The notes beneath the pieces are model-generated. The model was not told the DNA's origin. It did no database searches and worked only from the letters and a program-made list of their open reading frames with translations. Both the position numbers and the translations under genes were made by a program. A stretch of DNA of 64,000 nucleotides, from contig NZ_WBXN01000004.1 of NCBI RefSeq assembly GCF_008973465.1, positions 2,294,001 to 2,358,000 on the forward strand, given 5' to 3'. Positions 58,766 through 64,000 of this stretch are shown here, piece after piece. The stretch comes from Streptomyces sp. SS1-1 (GTDB lineage Bacteria > Actinomycetota > Actinomycetes > Streptomycetales > Streptomycetaceae). Every line of letters begins with the position of its first letter. Position 1 is the stretch's first letter.

Positions 58766-60384
58766 ACGAGGCCCTGCCCGACGTTCCCGAAGTCCGCGTG
58801 GTCGGTCTTCCCCAGCTCACGTCGGGCTTCGACCTTGTGGAACGGCTCGACCTGCCCATGCACCTCAAGGTGCACGGGCCGCTGGAACCGATGGGCGGCG
58901 AGCAGCTCGCGAAGCTCGCCGAGAACATCAACCTCAAGGGGCGCGGCGGCGCGGGCTTCCCCTTCCACAAGAAGCTGCGCTCGGTCGCCGAGTCCGCGAT
59001 CAAGCGCGGGGTGCGGCCGGTCGTCGTCGTCAACGGCAGTGAGGACGAACCGGCCTGCCGCAAGGACACGGTGATGATCAACCGTGCCCCGCACCTGATC
59101 CTGGACGGCGCGCTGCTGGTCGCCGAGGCCCTGGGAGCCCGCCAGCTCGTGGTGGGGGTCACCCGGGAGTCCACCCAGCGGTCCATGGAAGCCGCGCTCG
59201 CCGAGCGCGGCCTGAGCAACAGCCGCCGCTCGGCGCTGCGCGCGTTCGTGCAGCGCAACCCGGTGCGCATGGTGACCGGCGCGGCCGCGTCCCTGATCCG
59301 CTCCATCGACGGCGGCCCGGCGATCCCGCCCGGCCGCAAGGTCAGCGCCTCGCAGAACGGCGTCGGCGGCGCGCCGACCCTGCTGTCGAACGCCGAGACG
59401 TTCGCCCAGCTGGCCATCGCCGCCCGCATCGGCCCCGAGCGCTACGGCAACACCGGCCTGTACGACGAGCCGGGCACCGTGATGCTCACGGTCTCCGGCG
59501 CGGTGGCGCGCCCCATGGTCATCGAGGTCCCCACGGGCGTGCCGCTGCGCTACGTGCTCCAGCTCGCCGGGGCCCCGCCGATCCCGCAGGGTGTGCTGAC
59601 CGGCGGCTACCACGGCAAGTGGATCGACGCGGCGACGGTGAACGAGGCGATCGTCTCCCGCAACTCGCTGGACGCGGTGGGCGGTTCGCTGGGCGCCGGC
59701 GCGATCCTGCCGATCAGTCAGGAGACCTGCCCGCTGGGCGAGTCGCTGCGGGTGGCGCAGTGGCTGGCCGAGGAGAGCGCCGGTCAGTGCGGGCCCTGCT
59801 ACCTCGGTCTGCCGGCCGCGGCGCGCGGCATGGAGGACATCATCAACGGGGGCGGCCCGGCCGCCCTGGAGGCGCTGAAGCAGGTCGCCAAGAACGTGAA
59901 GCGGCGCGGCGCCTGTTCGCACCCGGACGGCTCGGCGATGTTCCTCGAGTCGACCATCAAGGCGTTCACGGACGACCTCGCCGCCCATGTCCTCGGCAAC
60001 GGCTGCGGACGGCCCGTGGAGGGCGTTCTGCCGCTGTTCGAGGGCGGCAGGGCCCCGACGGGCATCCCGGGTGGCGGAGAGGCCGAGGAGGACGGTCCCA
60101 GCCGGCAGAAGATCTTCGTCGACTGGACGCTGTGCCGGGGCCACGGCCTGTGCGCGGACATCCTCCCGGAGGTGTTCCAGCTCGGCGCCGACGGCTTCCC
60201 GACCGTCGCCCAGGCCATGGTGCCGCGCTACGCGGAGGCCAAGGCGCTGCGGGCGGTGCGGCGTTGCCCGGCGCTCGCCCTGCGCATCGAGGAGGACACC
60301 CGGGGGCAGGCCCCGTCCCGCTCCAACCTGCCGGTGCTGTCCCAGGGCCGCGAGGGCCGGGGCCGGCGGGCGCTGGGCCGCTGA
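58762..60384 (+). CDS. NuoF-like flavoprotein fused to a C-terminal ferredoxin
   Basis: 540 residues from GTG 58762. NuoF/51-kDa family: the FMN/NADH-binding 'LKGRGGAGFPFHKKLRS', 'VVNGSEDEPACRKD', a SLBB-like region ('PMVIEVPTGVPLRYVLQ'), and the Fe-S domain with 'ESAGQCGPCYLG' and 'RRGACSHPDG'. In NuoF the motif is SCGKCxxC plus one more Cys; the first Cys is Ala here. The tail (about 450-515) is a P450-type ferredoxin: 'VDWTLCRGHGLCADILPEVFQLG' and 'VRRCPALAL'. It lacks the rest of complex I. It probably takes electrons from a pyridine nucleotide or a ferredoxin pool and exchanges them with the cytochrome encoded just before it. Confidence 0.85.
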   Translation: MNEALPDVPEVRVVGLPQLTSGFDLVERLDLPMHLKVHGPLEPMGGEQLAKLAENINLKGRGGAGFPFHKKLRSVAESAIKRGVRPVVVVNGSEDEPACRKDTVMINRAPHLILDGALLVAEALGARQLVVGVTRESTQRSMEAALAERGLSNSRRSALRAFVQRNPVRMVTGAAASLIRSIDGGPAIPPGRKVSASQNGVGGAPTLLSNAETFAQLAIAARIGPERYGNTGLYDEPGTVMLTVSGAVARPMVIEVPTGVPLRYVLQLAGAPPIPQGVLTGGYHGKWIDAATVNEAIVSRNSLDAVGGSLGAGAILPISQETCPLGESLRVAQWLAEESAGQCGPCYLGLPAAARGMEDIINGGGPAALEALKQVAKNVKRRGACSHPDGSAMFLESTIKAFTDDLAAHVLGNGCGRPVEGVLPLFEGGRAPTGIPGGGEAEEDGPSRQKIFVDWTLCRGHGLCADILPEVFQLGADGFPTVAQAMVPRYAEAKALRAVRRCPALALRIEEDTRGQAPSRSNLPVLSQGREGRGRRALGR

Positions 60385-60406
60385 GGGGCCGTACACGCGC
60401 GTGGGA

Positions 60407-60430
60407 GGGGCCGTCCGATCGGGCGGCCCC
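60407..60430 (+). terminator. Hairpin downstream of the NuoF-like gene
   Basis: A 10-bp stem with one G-U pair (60407-60416 with 60421-60430, 4-base loop) lies 22 bases after the stop. Confidence 0.65.
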
Positions 60431-60450
60431 TTCGTGCGTCCCCGGCGTGA

Positions 60451-60486
60451 CGGCACCGGCACCGGCACCGGCACCGGCACCGGCAC
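60451..60486. repeat. Hexanucleotide tandem repeat (cggcac)6
   Basis: Six perfect head-to-tail copies of cggcac, intergenic between the NuoF-like gene and the tRNA terminator. It is a likely length-variable locus. Confidence 0.95.
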
Positions 60487-60529
60487 CCGGGCAACGGGGC
60501 CCGGCAGCGCGCAGATGAACGCGCACATG

Positions 60530-60565
60530 AAAAAGATCCCCCGGGTCTCATCGACCCGGGGGATC
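60530..60565 (-). terminator. Intrinsic terminator of the first tRNA-Ala gene
   Basis: A 12-bp perfect stem (60535-60546 with 60554-60565, 7-base loop), followed on the minus strand by five U (60530-60534), directly downstream of the tRNA. Confidence 0.9.
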
Positions 60566-60571
60566 TCACTG

Positions 60572-60644
60572 TGGAGCTAAGGAGAATTGAACTCCTGACC
60601 TCCTGCATGCCATGCAGGCGCTCTACCAACTGAGCTATAGCCCC
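60572..60644 (-). tRNA. tRNA-Ala(GGC)
   Basis: 73 nt. The acceptor stem has the G3-U70 pair that marks alanine tRNAs; D arm 'AGCTCAGTTGGTAGAGC', anticodon loop ATGGCAT on a CCTGC/GCAGG stem gives GGC; T loop 'TTCAATT'. CCA is not encoded. The sequence is identical to the copy at 61527. Confidence 0.97.
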
Positions 60645-60792
60645 TTGCTTCGTCCGCCCGGTCTCCCCGGCGGCGACGCCAACATTACCGGGCCAGGGGG
60701 TGGAGCACCAAATCCATTACACCCGCGCCCACTATGTCCACCAATGTCGGATTTCATGACAGTTGAGGAACCTACGGAACCCGTGGGAACCG

Positions 60793-61026
60793 TCACGCCG
60801 TGACGAAGGAATAGAAGCGCTTGAGCGTGCAGTGCTCCTCGAGCAGCCGCCCGTAGATCGGCTCCCCCTCGAGTTCCCGGTAGGTCTCGATGGGGTCGCC
60901 TTTTATGATCAGCGCCCGCGCGCATTCCTCGCACCAGTACTGGTAGTCGGGGTTCACCGGTTCCATGTCACGGACGATCGGCGTTCCGCTGCCGCACCAG
61001 TCGCACTTTCGCCTGTGTGCACCCAT
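60793..61026 (-). CDS. Small zinc-ribbon protein
   Basis: 77 residues. 'CDWCGSGTP' and 'YWCEECARAL' give a four-cysteine zinc site; the rest is acidic/helical ('IETYRELEGEPIYGRLLEEHCTLKRF'). GGAGCTGATCG before the ATG is a good ribosome site that lies in the end of the upstream zinc-ribbon gene (3-bp gap). Function unknown. Confidence 0.75.
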   Translation of the reverse strand: MGAHRRKCDWCGSGTPIVRDMEPVNPDYQYWCEECARALIIKGDPIETYRELEGEPIYGRLLEEHCTLKRFYSFVTA

Positions 61027-61029
61027 CGA

Positions 61030-61203
61030 TCAGCTCCAGCTGTGGCCGCAGGCCGTGCACACGTAGGAGATTCCGCCGTTGTCCCCGAGAAGCTGGGCGA
61101 CATGGGCGGAACCGCAGGAAGGGCAGCTGAGGCGAGTGATCGTGTCCCGTGCCAATGCCGTCTCGAAGAGGCGACCGGCCTCTCCGAGGATGCTCGCAGG
61201 CAT
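61030..61203 (-). CDS. 57-residue zinc-ribbon protein
   Basis: A short frame (57 residues) that a length cut-off would miss. It opens 'MPASILGEAGRLFETALA' and holds a zinc ribbon 'CPSCG...CTACGHSWS' near the C-terminus. GGGAGGGAGC 5 bases before the ATG is a strong ribosome site. It is followed after 3 bases by the 77-residue zinc protein, so the two form an operon. Both lie between identical tRNA-Ala genes. Confidence 0.75.
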   Translation of the reverse strand: MPASILGEAGRLFETALARDTITRLSCPSCGSAHVAQLLGDNGGISYVCTACGHSWS

Positions 61204-61478
61204 CACTGCTCCCTCCCGTCGGGACGCGCCCCCTTCCGGCCGTTTGATTCTGCCACGGCCGGGCCAATACGGTCAGCGACGCCTCAGTACCAGTCCGGAC
61301 ACGGCGGGCCCGCGACGTACGGGACCGCGCGTCCACCGCGCCTGGACGCCTCCTGGAGAGGTATACGCCCGCGGGGCCCAAGTCACTCAAGCCGCAGCGG
61401 AACAGTTCGCGTGGGACGTGTCCCGTGCGAACCGCCGCCGCGCCTGAGGACGTTGGTCAGGGCACCGTGCCGGATACC
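61204..61478. other. Gene-free stretch
   Basis: About 275 bp upstream of the zinc-ribbon genes. It must hold their promoter; I could not identify it. A plus-strand frame here lacks a start with a ribosome site and is not called. Confidence 0.6.
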
Positions 61479-61514
61479 AAAGATCCCGCCGATCGGATCG
61501 ATCGGCGGGATCTT
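61479..61514 (-). terminator. Hairpin terminator of the second tRNA-Ala gene
   Basis: A 14-bp stem (61480-61493 with 61501-61514, 7-base loop), directly downstream of the tRNA on the minus strand. Confidence 0.85.
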
Positions 61515-61526
61515 GTTGTCTCGCTG

Positions 61527-61599
61527 TGGAGCTAAGGAGAATTGAACTCCTGACCTCCTGCATGCCATGCAGGCGCTCTACCAACTGAGCTATAGCCCC
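61527..61599 (-). tRNA. tRNA-Ala(GGC), second identical copy
   Basis: 73 nt, base for base the same as the copy at 60572, with G3-U70 and anticodon GGC. The terminator hairpins of the two copies differ, so the duplication is not recent or only the tRNA itself is conserved. Confidence 0.97.
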
Positions 61600-61674
61600 T
61601 TGTCGCTGTTCTTCCCGCTCAGCGGGGCGAACAAGAAGAACTTTAGCCTGCGACCTGCCGGAAAGTGAAATCCG

Positions 61675-61700
61675 GGTCCCGGGCCGCCCCGGCCGGGACC
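61675..61700 (-). terminator. Hairpin downstream of the phosphatase gene
   Basis: A perfect 8-bp stem (61675-61682 with 61693-61700, 10-base loop) lies 7 bases past the stop of the gene at 61708. Confidence 0.5.
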
Positions 61701-61707
61701 GTCGGCG

Positions 61708-62385
61708 TCAGTCGTCGTCGCCGAGCACCGGCTCCGGCAGGGTGCCGGCGTTGTGCTCCAGCAGCCGCCAGCCGCGGGCGCCCTCGCCGAGGACGGACCA
61801 GCAGCAGTTCGACAGGCCGCCCAGGCTCTCCCAGTGCTGCGGCTCCAGGCCCAGCAGACGGCCGATCGTCGTACGGAGGGTGCCGCCGTGGCTGACGACG
61901 ACGAGCGTGCCGTCCGCGGGGAGCTTCTCGGCGTGCCGCAGCACCACCGGGGCGGCGCGGTCGGCGACCTCGGTCTCCAGCTCGCCGCCGCCGCGGCGGA
62001 CCGGCTCACCGCGCTTCCACGCGGCGTACTCCTCGCCGTACCGGGCGATGATCTCCTCGTGCGTCAGGCCCTGCCAGACGCCCGCGTAGGTCTCCCGCAG
62101 GGCCTCGTCGTGCGTCACCTCCAGACCGGTGAGCTCCGCCAGCTCGGCGGCGGTCCGGGCGGCGCGCCGGAGGTCGGAGGCGATGATCGCGTCCGGCTTG
62201 AGACCGGCGAGCAGCCGGGCGGCGCGGCGGGCCTGGGAGACGCCCACCTCGGTCAGGTCGACGTCCGTGGAGCCCTGGAAGCGGCGCTCCACGTTCCACG
62301 AGGTCTGGCCGTGCCGCCACAGGATGAGCCGGCGGCCCCGGCCGGGGCGGCCGGCGGTCACCTCACCGGTGGCGCTCACCGCCAC
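61708..62385 (-). CDS. Histidine phosphatase (phosphoglycerate mutase-like) protein
   Basis: 225 residues from GTG 62385; GTG 62379 (overlapping the rsfS stop as GTGA) is equally likely. The RHG motif is 'LILWRHGQTSWN', with 'SDLRRAARTAAEL', 'LRETYAGVWQGLTHEEI' and the second catalytic His in 'LVVVSHGGTLRTTI'. The protein may be a phosphosugar or acid phosphatase; the substrate is unknown. In actinobacteria this gene commonly follows rsfS, as here. Confidence 0.9.
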   Translation of the reverse strand: MAVSATGEVTAGRPGRGRRLILWRHGQTSWNVERRFQGSTDVDLTEVGVSQARRAARLLAGLKPDAIIASDLRRAARTAAELAELTGLEVTHDEALRETYAGVWQGLTHEEIIARYGEEYAAWKRGEPVRRGGGELETEVADRAAPVVLRHAEKLPADGTLVVVSHGGTLRTTIGRLLGLEPQHWESLGGLSNCCWSVLGEGARGWRLLEHNAGTLPEPVLGDDD

Positions 62386-62822
62386 TCACCGTCCAGCTCG
62401 GCGGCCTCCTCCGCGGCCTGGAGCTTGGCGTGCTCGGCGGCCTTGCCGCGGGTGGCCTTGGCGTCCTCGGGCAGGTCGAGCTCGGGGCAGTCCTTCCACA
62501 GCCGCTCCAGGGCGTAGAAGACGCGCTCCTCGCTGTGCTGGACGTGGACGACGATGTCGACGTAGTCCAGCAGGACCCAGCGGGCCTCGCGGTCGCCCTC
62601 ACGGCGGACCGGCTTGGCGCCGAGCTCCTTGTTCAGCCGCTCCTCGATCTCGTCGACGATCGACTTGACCTGGCGGTCGTTGGGCGCGGAGGCGAGCAGG
62701 AAGGCGTCGGTGATCGACAGGACGTCGCTCACGTCGTAGGCGATGATGTCGTGCGCGAGCTTGTCGGCGGCGGCCTGCGCGGCGGTGCGGACGAGCTCGG
62801 TCGAACGGTCGGTAGCGGTCAC
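62376..62822 (-). CDS. rsfS: Ribosomal silencing factor RsfS
   Basis: 148 residues from GTG 62822, chosen because an upstream frame lacks a ribosome site. RsfS binds uL14 and blocks 50S-30S joining in starvation. 'DVLSITDAFLLASAPNDRQVKSIVDEIEERL' and 'WVLLDYVDIVVHVQHSEERVFYALERLW' are the family core. The C-terminus is an Ala/Glu-rich extension. It overlaps the phosphatase gene; no nadD gene lies upstream within the window. Confidence 0.93.
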   Translation of the reverse strand: MTATDRSTELVRTAAQAAADKLAHDIIAYDVSDVLSITDAFLLASAPNDRQVKSIVDEIEERLNKELGAKPVRREGDREARWVLLDYVDIVVHVQHSEERVFYALERLWKDCPELDLPEDAKATRGKAAEHAKLQAAEEAAELDGEWR

Positions 62823-62919
62823 TACAAGGCTTTCGGTCGGTGGACACTTGTCTCCAAGGGTCTCACGGACCGGTGACAGCACCCCACGTGAATACGGGCG
62901 CACGTGGGGTGCCGGGTGC

Positions 62920-64000
62920 TCACGAGGACGGGCGGTAGTCCTGTCCGAGGATCACCGTCACGTCCGCGTTCGCGGAGACCTCGCCCTTGCGGACCGCGCC
63001 GGCGGGCAGGCCCAGGGTCTTGGCGACCTCGGTGGCGTCGGCCTTGTCGGCGGCGTCGGCGTAGACGACCTGGCTGGTCGCCGCGGCGGACGCGGTGCCG
63101 CCCTCCAGGAAGGTGAAGCCGCCGTTGAGCAGCACCACGCGCGCCTTGCCGGAGTTGCCCTCGACGCCGGTGGCGTTGCGGACGGACACGCGGACGGCGG
63201 CGTCCTTGTCGGGGCTCTTCGCGGTGCCGCCCAGGACGTCCTTCACGACGCTCGCGCTGGCCTCCTCGCTGAGCGTTCCGTCCTCCTGCACGGGCAGCAG
63301 GGCCGTCTTGTAGTCGCCGCCCTTGGCGAGGTCGGCGAGCCGGGCGAGGAACGCGCCGAGGTCCTTCTCGGTCAGCGGCGGCTCGATGATCATGCCGAGG
63401 GTCTGCACGGTGGTGGTGGCGCCGCCGGTGTCCGAGGTCAGCTTGCGCAGCACGGCCTGCATGACCTGCCCGAACCGCTGCAGCTGCGCGTTCTGGGCCT
63501 CGCCGGAGCCCTGGTAGGTGGCGTAGGCGACGGCCGTCTTGCCGCTGAGGGTCTGCGCCTTGCCCTTGCGGACGAGGGGGGCGGCGCCCTTGGACTTGGC
63601 CGAAGGGTCGGGGACGTTCGTGTCGGTGTCGACCTCGATGTTGCCGATCAGGTCGACGAGGTTCTGCAGATAGGGGGTGTCCAGCCGCCAGGTGCCCTGG
63701 ATCTCGGTGCCGAGAACGGTGTCGATGGCGTCGCGGGTGCCGGAGGAGCCGTCGTCGTCGACGGACTTGGCCAGCGTGGTCGTGCTGCCGTCGTCGGAGC
63801 CGAGGGCGAGGGAGTTCGGCAGCAGGACGGTGGTGCCCTGCTTCGTGGTGGTGTTGTCGACGAGCAGGGCCGTGGAGGTGCCGCCCTTGGCGGTGTTGTG
63901 CAGATGGACGACGATCACGTCGCGTTTCTGCGCGCCGGCGGGCGTCGCGCTGTTCGTCTTCCCGTCCGAGCCGCCGAGGCCGGGGAGCTTCCCGGCGTAC
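62920..64000 (-). CDS. LytR-CpsA-Psr family protein, C-terminal part (5' end outside window)
   Basis: The frame runs to the window edge without a start needed, so only the C-terminal 360 residues are seen. 'RDVIVVHLHNTAKGGTSTALLVDNTTTK' fits the LCP domain, followed by a Thr/Asp-rich stretch, then 'VRVSVRNATGVEGNSGKARVVLLNGGFTFLEGG' of the LytR_C domain. LCP proteins attach wall teichoic-acid-like or arabinogalactan-type polymers to peptidoglycan at the outer face of the membrane. It lies 97 bp upstream of rsfS, same strand. Confidence 0.85.
   Translation of the reverse strand, partial: YAGKLPGLGGSDGKTNSATPAGAQKRDVIVVHLHNTAKGGTSTALLVDNTTTKQGTTVLLPNSLALGSDDGSTTTLAKSVDDDGSSGTRDAIDTVLGTEIQGTWRLDTPYLQNLVDLIGNIEVDTDTNVPDPSAKSKGAAPLVRKGKAQTLSGKTAVAYATYQGSGEAQNAQLQRFGQVMQAVLRKLTSDTGGATTTVQTLGMIIEPPLTEKDLGAFLARLADLAKGGDYKTALLPVQEDGTLSEEASASVVKDVLGGTAKSPDKDAAVRVSVRNATGVEGNSGKARVVLLNGGFTFLEGGTASAAATSQVVYADAADKADATEVAKTLGLPAGAVRKGEVSANADVTVILGQDYRPSS

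Noticed and set aside
61079..61447. Plus-strand 122-residue frame over the zinc-ribbon gene region
   Set aside because: It overlaps the supported minus-strand 57-residue gene and the gene-free stretch; the amino-acid sequence is Arg/Ala/Pro-rich as expected from a shadow.

Overview
The window is about 72% GC, has strongly GC-biased third codon positions, and carries actinobacterial gene content (GlnK-like PII, HrcA/CIRCE, ComEA/ComEC, SpoIIE-type phosphatase, DUF3097, MmyB-type regulators, tRNA genes without encoded CCA). It reads as core chromosome of a Streptomyces species. I see no insertion sequence, prophage, CRISPR array or plasmid function. The assignments come from reading the sequence and from family knowledge; no database search was run.

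Layout. 1-5.7 kb, minus strand: a truncated UvrA-like ABC ATPase, a VOC protein, a 1341-residue membrane-anchored NB-ARC/TPR (STAND) protein and a zinc-ribbon/TerB-like protein. 5.8-7.7 kb: leuA behind a leucine leader peptide. 7.9-12.9 kb: a protealysin-like M4 protease with a putative emfourin inhibitor, a GH1 glucosidase, an NAD-dependent epimerase divergent from an MmyB-type regulator, and an orphan PII protein. 13-20.2 kb: era, phoH, ybeY, corC and yjbR (RNA and ribosome processing), then an MFS exporter with a divergent regulator, and a cytidine-deaminase-like protein that lacks the zinc ligands. 20.2-24.8 kb: a sugar kinase, a KdgD-like dehydratase with a divergent IclR regulator, and an MFS protein.

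24.8-34.2 kb, minus strand: hrcA-dnaJ under CIRCE control, then a nitronate monooxygenase, rsmE, a lipoprotein, a tricorn-like protease, a HIT protein and RNase Z. 34.3-40.7 kb: an MBL-fold protein, a DUF3097 protein, a decayed Uma2 pseudogene, hemW, and a SpoIIE-type phosphatase divergent from a single-domain response regulator. 40.8-45.3 kb: fadD, lepA and rpsT. 45.5-53.1 kb: a SnoaL-like protein, holA, a small acidic protein, an arylamine N-acetyltransferase, comEC, comEA and degV. 53.2-57.2 kb: a coiled-coil membrane protein and leuS behind a second leucine leader peptide with an attenuator. 57.4-60.4 kb: a di-heme membrane cytochrome overlapping a NuoF-ferredoxin fusion. 60.5-61.6 kb: two identical tRNA-Ala(GGC) genes flanking two tiny zinc-ribbon genes. 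61.7-64 kb: a histidine phosphatase, rsfS and the 3' part of an LCP/LytR protein.

The most interesting items are the cytochrome/NuoF-ferredoxin redox pair (with one missing Fe-S cysteine), the two leucine attenuators on leuA and leuS, the protease/inhibitor pair, the apparently dead cytidine-deaminase relative, the orphan PII protein, and the membrane-anchored STAND protein next to the UvrA-like/VOC pair.
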